DNA of 13,441 nucleotides from Sphingomonadaceae bacterium. GTDB taxonomy: Bacteria > Pseudomonadota > Alphaproteobacteria > Sphingomonadales > Sphingomonadaceae. Under the pieces are notes generated by a model. It saw only the letters and a list, made by a program, of their open reading frames with translations. It made no database searches and had not been told where the DNA came from. This document shows positions 1 to 6,002 of the stretch, piece after piece (the first letter of the stretch is position 1; every line of letters starts with the position of its first letter). Location: contig CANFIV010000007.1 in assembly GCA_947446935.1 (NCBI GenBank), positions 1 through 13,441 on the forward strand, in the 5' to 3' direction. The translations under genes and the position numbers were made by a program.

Positions 1-199
1 AGCCTCCCCCATCGAAGCTGCGGCCACCCGAGGCGGCTTCCTTGCTGAAATAGGTGTGCTCGTCGAAGGCCATGATCGCGGGCTCTCGTGCGAGTTGCAT
101 CGATTTGCGCGCCAGCACATCACGCTGCCAAGGCTGCGCGCCGATATGGGCGCAGCCCGAAAGCGAGATGAGCGCGGCGAGGAAGGCGATCCGCCGCAT
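1..199 (-). CDS. DUF4266-domain lipoprotein, N-terminal 66 codons only (runs off the left edge)
   Basis: The visible 66 residues start with a short lipoprotein signal peptide whose lipobox is LSGC (Cys16), so the mature protein should be a membrane-anchored lipoprotein. After it come QPWQRDVLA and the block HTYFSKEAASGGRSFDGGG, which is the signature of the short DUF4266 family; full members are about 70-75 residues and end in a Gly/Cys-rich tail that is cut off here. The ATG lies 2 bases beyond the TGA of the thioredoxin gene, so the two are surely co-transcribed and probably translationally coupled. In known genomes DUF4266 sits between a TlpA-like thioredoxin and a DUF3570 outer-membrane-type protein, often with an ApbE flavin transferase. 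The function of the cluster is not established, although extracytoplasmic redox work is the usual guess. Family call is confident; role is not. Confidence 0.88.
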   Translation of the reverse strand, partial: MRRIAFLAALISLSGCAHIGAQPWQRDVLARKSMQLAREPAIMAFDEHTYFSKEAASGGRSFDGGG

Positions 200-201
200 T
201 C

Positions 202-681
202 TCACTTCTCACGCACCAGCTGGGCGACGTGGCTTTCGTATTCGGCGGCCTTGCCCGGGAAGAAGCCTTGATGGCGAAAGCGCATCGAGCCCTTACGGTC
301 GAACACCAGCGAGGTGGGCATGTCTGCCACCTTCCACGTTTTCGCAAGATTGCCCGCCGGATCATAGACCACCGGCAGCGTGCCATGGACCTGACGCAGG
401 AAAGCTTCCGCAGCCGGGCGCTGGCGATCAAGATTGATCGTGACCACCGCAACGTCGCCTGCCGGATAGCGCGCGGCAAGCTGCTGCATGAACGGGAACG
501 AGAGCTTGCACGGTCCGCACCACGATGCCCAGAAATCGACATAAACGACCTTGCCGCGATACTTGGCGAGATCGAGCGCGTCGGCCTCGGCGCGGGCGGC
601 AATCGGGGCCATGGCAACGAGTGCTGCGCAGGCACCAAGGAGGGTGCGGCGGGCGAGCCGCAGCGAAAATCGGTTCAACAT
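202..681 (-). CDS. TlpA-like extracytoplasmic thioredoxin
   Basis: A 159-residue protein. Residues 1-31 form a signal peptide with twin arginines (ARRTLLG) before a hydrophobic stretch and an AxA-type cleavage site (AARA), so export may be Sec or Tat. The thioredoxin fold follows: VDFWASWCGPCK carries the redox cysteines (Cys55, Cys58), and VADMPTSLVFD holds the cis-proline loop, as in TlpA/ResA disulfide reductases. It should reduce disulfides in the periplasm. I chose the ATG at 681 because GGAG lies 9-10 bases upstream (691-694 on the minus strand); a longer version would start at a TTG that is part of that ribosome binding site. It sits 57 bases after the RTX gene and immediately before the DUF4266 gene, consistent with one operon. 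The actual reductant partner and substrate cannot be told. Confidence 0.93.
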   Translation of the reverse strand: MLNRFSLRLARRTLLGACAALVAMAPIAARAEADALDLAKYRGKVVYVDFWASWCGPCKLSFPFMQQLAARYPAGDVAVVTINLDRQRPAAEAFLRQVHGTLPVVYDPAGNLAKTWKVADMPTSLVFDRKGSMRFRHQGFFPGKAAEYESHVAQLVREK

Positions 682-738
682 ATGGGTAGTCTCCAACCGG
701 TGCGGGTATGGCCCTGCACCGGCGCGATCTGGGGGCGA

Positions 739-1530
739 CTAAAGGACGAAGTCGGTCGCGGAAAGGGTGTGGACCCCGGCCAGTTTTATGCAGAAGTCAG
801 CCGTCGTATCGCCGTTCACCTCGCCATAGACGTAGGTGTTGCCGCCCGAGACCGCATAGCGCAGCTCCGCGCCGGTGTGGTTGTGGAAGTTGTTGGTGCC
901 GATGAAGTGGAAGGCCTGGTTGCCGCTTGCGCCATAGCCGCTGGCTGAAACCTGCGCATCGATCGCGCTGAGATCGATGTGATCGCCAGTCGTGAAATCA
1001 ACGATGGTATCCGCCCCGCTGCTGGTCTTGCCAGTATCGGAGGTGGAAGCGAGCACGAAAGCATCGTTGCCGAGGCCGCCGGTCAGTGTGTCCATGCCGG
1101 TCCCGCCGATGATCTTGTCTGCGCCTGCTCCGCCGATGATCGTATCGTTTCCAGCAAGGCCGGAGAGCGTATTGGCCCCGTCGTTGCCGGTGATCTTGTT
1201 GGCCAGCGCGTTGCCGGTACCGTTGATCGCCGCCGAGCCGGACAGCAACAGGTTCTCGACATTGGCGGTGAGTGTGTAAGAGATGCTGGCCCTTACCGCG
1301 TCGGCGGTGCCCTGCCCGGCCAGCTCGATGACCTTATCGCCTATAGAATCAACAATATACAGGTCGTTGCCGAGGCCGCCGTACATCGTATCGTTGCCGC
1401 TGCCGCCATCGAGCGTGTCGTTGCCGTCGAGGGCTTTGAGGATATCGTTTCCGGCGAGCCCGAGCAGCGTGTCGGCGAGCGTCGTGCCGGTCAGCGTATC
1501 GATGTTGGCGGTTCCTGTGATCTTGGTCAT
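739..1530 (-). CDS. RTX calcium-binding protein with serralysin-type C-terminal domain
   Basis: 263 residues with no N-terminal signal peptide. Two blocks of GGxGxDxxx nonapeptide repeats are visible (about residues 22-60, for example [16 protein letters not shown], and about 120-155, for example [20 protein letters not shown]), which form Ca2+-binding beta-rolls. The C-terminal part ([17 protein letters not shown] onward) resembles the M10 peptidase C-terminal domain of serralysins, and the protein ends in SATDFVL, like the hydrophobic tail of type I secretion signals. No zinc-protease HExxH motif is present, so this is a short RTX protein without a catalytic domain, presumably secreted by a type I system encoded elsewhere. 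AAAGGCAG precedes the ATG. It is the first gene of the minus-strand run RTX, thioredoxin, DUF4266. A partner role for the thioredoxin is only suggested by adjacency. Confidence 0.9.
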   Translation of the reverse strand: MTKITGTANIDTLTGTTLADTLLGLAGNDILKALDGNDTLDGGSGNDTMYGGLGNDLYIVDSIGDKVIELAGQGTADAVRASISYTLTANVENLLLSGSAAINGTGNALANKITGNDGANTLSGLAGNDTIIGGAGADKIIGGTGMDTLTGGLGNDAFVLASTSDTGKTSSGADTIVDFTTGDHIDLSAIDAQVSASGYGASGNQAFHFIGTNNFHNHTGAELRYAVSGGNTYVYGEVNGDTTADFCIKLAGVHTLSATDFVL

Positions 1531-1711
1531 GATCTGCCTTTCGGTTTGCTAGCGGACATCTGACAATGTGCGAGTGCACCGCCGGAGCAGAGACTTGCGC
1601 GGACGCATTTCGCGGCCCGATCACACCTCTTCACCCCACAACGCCCGGTTCGCCGGTCTATTCCCGGCACCTTTCTCAGACGTAAATGTTTCCCTTAAGC
1701 CCACTGCCCGA

Positions 1712-1910
1712 TCACACTGCAGTGCCAGCTAGCCGCCCGCTTCCGGCGGTTAGCGCCATGGCAAGGGCTCCCCAGAGGGTAACACGCAGGGTGGCCTTGA
1801 GCACCGGCCTGCACGCCAGTAGCGCCCAGCAGCGCAAGGAACAGGAGCGAGCCAATAGCCTCGATCTCGACCAGCATAGCCGCCGGTGCAAGGATCATGA
1901 TTGTGCGCAA
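1712..1910 (-). pseudogene. 3' remnant of a VIT1/CCC1-family metal transporter, frameshifted
   Basis: Two reading frames of the minus strand together give the C-terminus of a VIT1/CCC1-type (Fe2+/Mn2+ transporter) protein. The upstream piece (about 1890-1806) reads SLLFLALLGATGVQAG, a membrane helix. After a shift near 1805 the second piece (1804-1712) reads VLKATLRVTLWGALAMALTA and continues GSGRLAGTAV to a TGA. The LRVTxWGALAMAxTA block followed by a short G-T-A-V end is what I recall as the last helix of this family. The loop normally between the two helices (GGAP) is lost, together with the frame, and everything N-terminal is missing. A short open frame starting with TTG across the first piece is not a real gene. 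The identification rests on recognition of the C-terminal helices only. Confidence 0.6.
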
Positions 1911-1974
1911 GTGAATCTAACGACGCAATCTGGTGCGTGCAGACGCGCTGTCAGCATTCGCATCTAAGCAACGT

Positions 1975-1995
1975 CATCTCCCATGTGGGTAGATG
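1975..1995. repeat. Imperfect palindrome upstream of the adaptor pseudogene
   Basis: CATCT-CCCA-TG-TGGG-T-AGATG: arms of nine paired bases with one bulged T and a 2-base centre. It lies about 60-80 bases before the pseudogene start, just left of the tandem 11-bp repeats. It could be an operator or the terminator of lost upstream DNA; there is no T tract. Confidence 0.35.
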
Positions 1996-2002
1996 CATTT
2001 GC

Positions 2003-2024
2003 CGTCAGGAACGCGTCAGGAATG
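2003..2024 (+). promoter_or_regulatory. Tandem 11-bp direct repeats, candidate response-regulator operator
   Basis: CGTCAGGAACG is followed directly by CGTCAGGAATG: two copies of CGTCAGGAA with an 11-bp period, that is, on the same face of the helix. Direct repeats with 11-bp period are typical of OmpR/PhoB-family response regulators (for example CzcR/CopR-like regulators of metal efflux operons). The site ends 29 bases before the ATG of the CzcB-like adaptor pseudogene, so it probably controlled that operon. Which regulator binds is unknown. Confidence 0.45.
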
Positions 2025-2053
2025 ACCGGAAGCCGTGCCGTAGAGGGATTTAA

Positions 2054-2794
2054 ATGCCCTTAGTCTTGGGATCGCTGCTAGCCACCGCTTCGGTGGGTGC
2101 CGGAGTTTGGGATTTCACCGCTTCGGCACCGCCTCCGTCTTCAGAAGCCGCAACCACTGCACCCACGGGCGGGGAGTACGGCGAACTGATTGTCGGCGCC
2201 GCATAAGCAAAGCAGTTCGGCATCAGTCTGACGGCTGCCTTACCGGCCCTAGAAGTTTCACTCGCCACCTTGCCCGCTGTGATCGCGCCGCCGCAGAATG
2301 CGAGGCAGGCGGTTGCGGCCCCGCTGCCCGGTGTTGTGATGCGCACAATGCTCGTGGAGGGAGACAGTGTGCGGCGCGGACAGCCACTCGCCGTGGTGGC
2401 CAGCCGCGGTGTCCTCAGCCTGCGCGGTGATCTCTCGCGCGCTGGTGCCCGGCTAGAGGTCGCCCAATCAAATGCGAGGCGCTTGTCTCAGCTCAATAGC
2501 GAAGGGACAATCGCCGGAGCGCGCGCTGAAGAGGCAAGGGCCCTTGCGGCCGAGGCTCGCGCCGATGTGTCCGAAGAATCCCGCATTCTCCGCCTGGTGA
2601 ACGGCTAGGGTGCTTGCGGCACTTATACCTTGGTGGCCCCGATCGCCGACCATGTGACCGGGGCGAGCATTCAGGTCAGAAGCACTGTCGATGGCACCAC
2701 CGCCCCTTAGGTGATCGACGCGGTCGATCGCTATGAGGTGCAGGCGCAGCTTCCTGAGCGGTTGGTCGGCGCGGTCTGTCTCGGCCCGGAATGA
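2054..2794 (+). pseudogene. CzcB/HlyD-like RND efflux periplasmic adaptor, truncated, three in-frame stops
   Basis: Reading one frame from the ATG at 2054 (AGAGGG 6 bases upstream) gives a recognisable membrane-fusion protein of a heavy-metal RND pump interrupted by TAA at 2204-2206, TAG at 2606-2608 and TAG at 2708-2710. The order is: an N-terminal hydrophobic segment and Pro/Thr-rich linker; the first half of the barrel-sandwich domain (AAPLPGVVMRTMLVEGD, then RGQPLAVVAS); a long alpha-hairpin rich in Ala/Arg/Glu (about 2420-2600); the returning half (GTYTLVAPIADHVTGASIQV); and VIDAVDRYEVQAQLPERLVG of the beta-barrel. Homology stops at about 2790, where a TGA occurs, so the rest of the barrel and the membrane-proximal domain are gone. 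Apart from the stops there is no frameshift in some 740 bases. No RND pump or outer-membrane channel gene follows. Shorter open pieces inside (for example 2270-2608) should not be annotated as genes. Confidence 0.82.
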
Positions 2795-2812
2795 TCATGC
2801 GGCACGACTGAT
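2790..2812 (+). repeat. Dyad element, copy A (degenerate), at the truncation point of the adaptor pseudogene
   Basis: AATGATCAT-N5-ACGACTGAT. It matches the two better copies at 2937-2959 and 4604-4626 in the same orientation, with three changes in the 18 arm positions. It begins exactly where similarity of the pseudogene to RND adaptors ends. Confidence 0.5.
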
Positions 2813-2849
2813 TGCCTATGGCTGGAAATCGGGATTTTGACGGTGGCTG

Positions 2850-2870
2850 CAGCGTTCAAACGCTGGTTTT
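2850..2870 (+). terminator. Candidate intrinsic terminator
   Basis: CAGCGTT-CA-AACGCTG forms a perfect 7-bp stem and is followed by GTTTT. It lies 56 bases after the end of the adaptor pseudogene. The tight loop and short T run make it a modest candidate. Confidence 0.35.
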
Positions 2871-2936
2871 GGCATACTTGAAGCTGATGAGCGGCTTGGG
2901 CGCTGTTTGGGCTGGGTTTTCCTCGGGTTGATCGAG

Positions 2937-2959
2937 AATGGTCGTTTGACACGACTGTT
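2937..2959 (+). repeat. Dyad element, copy B
   Basis: AATGGTCGT-TTGAC-ACGACTGTT: GTCGT and ACGAC form a 5+5 palindrome around a 5-base centre. The preceding TTGATCGAGAA (2928-2938) also appears, inverted, on the far side of copy C (4625-4635), so B and C together look like inverted flanks of the repeat-protein region. Confidence 0.6.
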
Positions 2960-3287
2960 TGGCTTGGGACGAAGGAGCCAAACCAACGGGCTTCTCCGGC
3001 ATTGATTTTAAGATGCTGGCCAAGCTCTTCGAGGTCAGCCCGAAGCTCGCCCTGCAGAGCGGAAACGCCACTCCCAAAGGATGTTTCCTGCATTTTTGGA
3101 TAGATCGGACCGTCGGGCGAACGGCCCGCTGCCGATTGTATCAGGATTGGCACCATTAGAGCAATGCCGCGCTTAGGGTACAGCCAACCCTGCACCGTTT
3201 ACAGATGATGATGTATGACTTCCGATTTATGGCTGACATCAGATTAATAGGTGATCGCGAAATACCCTAACCCCAAAATAAATGGTT

Positions 3288-3307
3288 ACATTTTTGTGAA
3301 AAAATGT
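3288..3307. promoter_or_regulatory. AT-rich inverted repeat upstream of the repeat-protein gene
   Basis: ACATTTTT-GTGA-AAAAATGT is a perfect 8-bp inverted repeat with a 4-base centre, 27 bases before the chosen ATG at 3335. It may be an operator, or a hairpin in the leader of the mRNA. If translation began further upstream it would be coding, which is less likely given its composition. Confidence 0.35.
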
Positions 3308-3334
3308 TTAATGATTTTTTCTTCAGAGAAGTTG

Positions 3335-4552
3335 ATGGCTTTTAAGAATTATTACAGCCTGATTTTCTCCTTTTTATTCGTATTATTCATAAGCAATGAT
3401 CCGGTATATGCTCAGATTGCAGAAAGCTGGAGCTTATCTGGCGATGTCAGCGTAACAGCCGCCAATACCGACACGACAGTTTCCATTCAGCCAGCCTTCG
3501 GTTTCCTCATGAACTTGCCGACCATTTCCGATGGCGCCCGTGGTTCGATCAGCGCGGCTTCCGTTGGCGCTACCGCATCATCCAGTTACACTCATGCTGC
3601 GGGTGTCGATGCCTCGGTAGATGACATCGTTGTTGGGACCGTCACCATCACCGCATCTAATGTCGACAGCGCCGTGACAACCACAGGCTCGATCAATGGC
3701 GGCTTGATCGAAGGAGGCCACGACAATGCGATCACCGGCACTGCGTCGGGGGCATCGGCCCAGCTATCCGTGAACGACTATGTATCTAGCAGCGCCACTT
3801 TAACCGATAGCCTCACCATCAATGGCGAGATCGGACTTGATTCCGAGAATTCCGGTGCGGTGACCCTGCAGACGGATTTTGGTGCCGACGGCAGCGGCCC
3901 GCAGATCAGCGGTGGCACCCGCAATTCAATCAGCGGAATTGCCGTAGGTTCCTCAGCCGGCATCTCAGTTTCAACAACGGTTGATGATGGCACGTACGAA
4001 TCGAACATCGCGATCGGCACCGGCAGCCCAATCACGGTGACGGCGATCAACAGCGGCGATGTCACCATTGGCTATACCGACGATCCAACACAGCCCGCCA
4101 TGCTGAGCGGTGCGACAATAACGTCCGACAGTGTCAACAGCAGTGTTTCGCTAATGGCGGTCGGCGCCAGCGGGTTCGTGACGAGTTCCACGGTGGTCTA
4201 TTCCGGCACTGCCAGCCCCAGCGTATCGTTCGGCGACGTGAGTTTTGATGTTCAAAACACCGGCAGAGTGCAGGCGAATGTCTCGATCAGCGACATGTCG
4301 CTCGATGGATCGAACAGCATCAGCGCGGGTGCGGTTGGCTCCTCGGTAAGCTTCTCGGCCAACACGACAACCTACGGGGACGGTGCCATTAACTATACTG
4401 GTACCATTGGCAGTGTCAGCTTCGCGAGTGCCAACTCCGGGGCCATACTGTCAACTGGCGGCCTGTTCGCAACGACTATTGTACGCGGCTACAACGTCGC
4501 CAGTGCCCTTACTGCGGTTGGTTCGACGGCCTCGTTGCCTTTCACCAGCTGA
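3335..4552 (+). CDS. Exported beta-type repeat protein (six ~60-70-residue repeats), function unknown
   Basis: 405 residues. Residues 1-26 are a clear Sec signal peptide (MAFKNYYS, a Phe/Leu-rich core, VYA before Gln27). The mature part is Ser/Thr/Gly/Val-rich, has no Cys, and consists of six units whose core, NSISxxAVGSSAxxS, begins near residues 70, 131, 197, 268, 327 and 387. About 40 residues after each of the first five cores comes a second motif, NSGxV or a variant (near 109, 172, 239, 308, 367). This alternation suggests a beta-solenoid or tandem beta-domain surface protein. The sixth unit ends straight after its core (AVGSTASLPFTS), so the C-terminus looks cut short; no autotransporter barrel or anchor is seen. 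The ATG at 3335 was chosen for the signal peptide and AGAGAAG 4 bases upstream. A GTG at 3251 or ATG at 3311 would add a non-signal extension. The AT-rich 5' end suggests foreign origin. Confidence 0.72.
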   Translation: MAFKNYYSLIFSFLFVLFISNDPVYAQIAESWSLSGDVSVTAANTDTTVSIQPAFGFLMNLPTISDGARGSISAASVGATASSSYTHAAGVDASVDDIVVGTVTITASNVDSAVTTTGSINGGLIEGGHDNAITGTASGASAQLSVNDYVSSSATLTDSLTINGEIGLDSENSGAVTLQTDFGADGSGPQISGGTRNSISGIAVGSSAGISVSTTVDDGTYESNIAIGTGSPITVTAINSGDVTIGYTDDPTQPAMLSGATITSDSVNSSVSLMAVGASGFVTSSTVVYSGTASPSVSFGDVSFDVQNTGRVQANVSISDMSLDGSNSISAGAVGSSVSFSANTTTYGDGAINYTGTIGSVSFASANSGAILSTGGLFATTIVRGYNVASALTAVGSTASLPFTS

Positions 4553-4587
4553 TGGTTGGCACGGTTTCGGTTTGGTAGTTTGACTGT

Positions 4588-4619
4588 GTTTGGCATGGTC
4601 ACGAATGGTCGTGCCAAAC
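4588..4619. terminator. Hairpin downstream of the repeat-protein gene
   Basis: GTTTGGCA (4588-4595) and TGCCAAAC (4612-4619) form a perfect 8-bp stem with a 16-base loop, 35 bases after the stop codon. The right arm overlaps dyad element C. There is no T tract, so it may be a weak terminator or simply part of the repeat element. Confidence 0.35.
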
Positions 4620-4626
4620 GACTGTT
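4604..4626 (+). repeat. Dyad element, copy C
   Basis: AATGGTCGT-GCCAA-ACGACTGTT: both 9-base arms are identical to copy B and only the 5-base centre differs. The following TTCTCGATCAA (4625-4635) is the reverse complement of the sequence that precedes copy B. Confidence 0.6.
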
Positions 4627-4860
4627 CTCGATCAATTCAAGCGATTACACCGCCGTCATAAGCTCGGGCTTTAGGCTGCTGGTGCGGTGTTCTAAATACG
4701 GTGTTGGGGCGGTCGGCTCAACATAACTCACCCGCCTGTCCGCTTGATCGACCCGAAACTGTATCAGGCCTTTGCCCCGCAAGGGAATCAACTGGCGGCA
4801 AGCGGTGGTCCCGGAAGCGCCAGCCTTGCCGTTTATGACCGCGCTGACGGGAGTAGAGCG

Positions 4861-4876
4861 TTAAATTAAAATTTAC
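4861..4876 (+). promoter_or_regulatory. Near-consensus CtrA box upstream of the CtrA-type gene
   Basis: TTAA-ATTAAAA-TTTAC fits the alphaproteobacterial CtrA site TTAA-N7-TTAAC with one mismatch (TTTAC). It lies about 95 bases before the start codon of the CtrA-type gene, in a good position for autoregulation or control by the host CtrA. Confidence 0.5.
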
Positions 4877-4969
4877 CACCTGCGTTCATCCCTTTGGGCA
4901 GCAAGTTATGGATTGAAATCCCTTTTGAGAGGGATGCGTCCATAGAATCCAAGTGAGGATAGAGGTCGC

Positions 4970-5665
4970 ATGCGTGTTTTGTTGATCGAGGATGAGCCCA
5001 CCACAGCGAGGGCCATCGACCTCATGCTGAGCAATGAGGGCTTTAATGTCTATTCCACGGACCTGGGCGAGGAAGGCCTCGATCTGGGCAAGCTCTATGA
5101 CTACGATATCATCCTGCTCGATCTTAACCTGCCGGATATGCATGGGTACGACGTGCTCAAGAAGCTGCGTGTCGCGAAAGTCCAAACTCCTGTTCTGATC
5201 TTGTCGGGCATTTCAGAAATGGCTTCGAAGGTGCGCTCGTTCGGCTTCGGTGCCGACGATTACGTGACAAAGCCGTTCCACCGCGAAGAGCTCGTCGCCC
5301 GCATTCATGCCGTTGTGCGCCGCTCGAAGGGGCATGCGCAGTCGGTGATCCGCACGGGCATGCTGACAGTTAATCTTGATGCCAAGACTGTCGAAGCCCA
5401 TGGAGCCCAGGTTCAGCTAACAAAAAAGGAATATGCCATCGTGGAGTTGCTTGCGCTCCGCAAAGGCACGACCTTGACAAAGGATATGTTTCTTAATCAC
5501 CTTTACAACGGCATAGACGAACCCGAGCTCAAAATCATTGACGTTTTCATCTGCAAGTTGCGGAAAAAGCTAACCCATGCCTGTGGTGGGGATAATTATA
5601 TCGAGACAGTTTGGGGGCGTGGCTATGCGCTGCGCGATCTTGAGACCTTTGCTGAGGCAGCCTGA
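4970..5665 (+). CDS. ctrA: CtrA-type cell-cycle response regulator, probably an island-borne paralogue
   Basis: 231 residues, full length for CtrA. The receiver domain (1-118) has the acidic pocket (Glu7, Asp8), phospho-acceptor Asp51 in [13 protein letters not shown], the switch Ser in LILSG, and the conserved Lys in YVTKPF. The OmpR-type winged-helix domain (about 125-225) carries the CtrA-diagnostic stretches [27 protein letters not shown] and [15 protein letters not shown]. It ends in Ala-Ala, the kind of C-terminus that makes Caulobacter CtrA a ClpXP substrate. CtrA is a transcription factor controlling cell-cycle, motility and often gene-transfer or prophage genes. The start has AGAGG 4 bases upstream. 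Some positions differ from the sphingomonad CtrA I remember ([27 protein letters not shown]), and the neighbours are pseudogenes and accessory genes rather than the usual chromosomal context, so a second copy is likely but unproven. Confidence 0.88.
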   Translation: MRVLLIEDEPTTARAIDLMLSNEGFNVYSTDLGEEGLDLGKLYDYDIILLDLNLPDMHGYDVLKKLRVAKVQTPVLILSGISEMASKVRSFGFGADDYVTKPFHREELVARIHAVVRRSKGHAQSVIRTGMLTVNLDAKTVEAHGAQVQLTKKEYAIVELLALRKGTTLTKDMFLNHLYNGIDEPELKIIDVFICKLRKKLTHACGGDNYIETVWGRGYALRDLETFAEAA

Positions 5666-5971
5666 CTTACAAATAAGGCTCAACGCGATTGCGGGAGAAT
5701 GTGGATTTGGCCTATCGGATCCCTGCCCGTGGCCTGCGTTTAAGGCTGCACACAACCAACGGCAGGCCACTTGTGGCCAAAAGCAGGCGTTCCAGCCTTG
5801 CACGGTTGTCGTCGTCGATTGACAGGGGTTAGGCCAGAACCGCAAAGAGAACGATGGCTGCCAGCAAAGTTAGCAACGATCGGAATGGCAATGCTTTTTG
5901 CTGACCCGGGTCATCCGGCGGCCTGAGGCGGGCCTGTACCGCTGATAGCCCCGTAGGACGCGGTGGCCGTT
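5666..5971. other. Convergent intergenic region with palindromes and a possible small ORF
   Basis: The CtrA-type gene (+) and the beta-propeller gene (-) converge here. I see no clear T-rich terminator. A perfect GGCCAC-TT-GTGGCC palindrome lies at 5765-5778. The right half is covered by a possible 57-residue minus-strand ORF listed separately. Confidence 0.4.
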
Positions 5972-6002
5972 CTATCGGCCACTTTCGGCCGAAACCGGAC
6001 AC
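5829..6002 (-). CDS. Possible 57-residue peptide with C-terminal membrane segment
   Basis: From a GTG at 6002 the minus strand encodes 57 residues beginning MSGFGRKWPIERPPRPTG, with a basic/Pro-rich middle (QARLRPPDDPGQQKALPFRS) and a C-terminal hydrophobic segment LLTLLAAIVLFAVLA ending at a TAA. It overlaps the last 31 bases of the beta-propeller gene in another frame, as a coupled downstream gene might. The sharp polar-then-hydrophobic layout resembles a small tail-anchored membrane protein. Against it: a GTG start with only a weak GGGCG ahead, no family I recognise, and its short length. It could instead be the old frameshifted tail of the propeller protein. Confidence 0.35.
   Translation of the reverse strand: MSGFGRKWPIERPPRPTGLSAVQARLRPPDDPGQQKALPFRSLLTLLAAIVLFAVLA
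5963..5982. terminator. Inverted repeat over the propeller stop codon
   Basis: GTGGCCG-N6-CGGCCAC is a perfect 7-bp inverted repeat with the TAG of the beta-propeller gene in its loop. It could end transcription of the minus-strand operon, but no T run follows in either direction, so this is a weak terminator call. Confidence 0.3.

Larger units (their letters stand above)
2795..3334. other. Gene-free stretch between the adaptor pseudogene and the repeat-protein gene
   Basis: I find no convincing gene here on either strand; open frames of up to about 150 codons on the minus strand read as low-complexity Ser/Gln/Pro-rich shadow sequence with no recognisable domain. It contains dyad elements A (overlapping its left edge) and B, a terminator-like hairpin at 2850-2870, and an 8-bp inverted repeat GTTTGGCT/AGCCAAAC at 2957-2964 and 2976-2983 just after element B. 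From about 3200 the DNA becomes markedly AT-rich and probably holds the promoter of the downstream repeat-protein gene. Confidence 0.5.
4553..4969. other. Gene-free stretch before the CtrA-type regulator, with a possible coding remnant
   Basis: It holds a hairpin and dyad element C (to 4626), then about 240 bases of unassigned DNA. One + frame (about 4744-4866) reads LIDPKLYQAFAPQGNQLAAS, then GGPGSASLAVYDRADGSRALN and a TAA; this looks more like real protein than chance but has no start or domain I recognise, so it may be the 3' end of a lost gene. From 4861 to 4969 lies the regulator's upstream region: a CtrA-like box, and overlapping inverted repeats GGATT-GA-AATCC and ATCCC-N8-GGGAT at 4910-4935. 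Confidence 0.45.

Noticed and set aside
120..948. Long open frames on both strands over the thioredoxin and RTX genes
   Set aside because: They are Arg/Ser- or Gly-rich shadows of GC-rich coding DNA with no domains, and they overlap well-identified genes.
1615..1717. 12-bp exact direct repeat GCCCGATCACAC at 1615 and 1706
   Set aside because: A few 12-bp matches are expected by chance in a window this size, and neither copy has a convincing placement; the second covers the end of the VIT remnant.
2054..2794. Stop-codon readthrough or recoding in the adaptor gene
   Set aside because: Three stops of two types, loss of the C-terminal third and no partner genes fit simple decay better; neighbouring genes use TAG and TGA as normal stops.
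3251..3334. Upstream GTG (3251) or ATG (3311) start for the repeat protein
   Set aside because: They would put an AT-rich non-signal extension before a perfect signal peptide and run through a palindrome; the ATG at 3335 has its own AGAGAAG.
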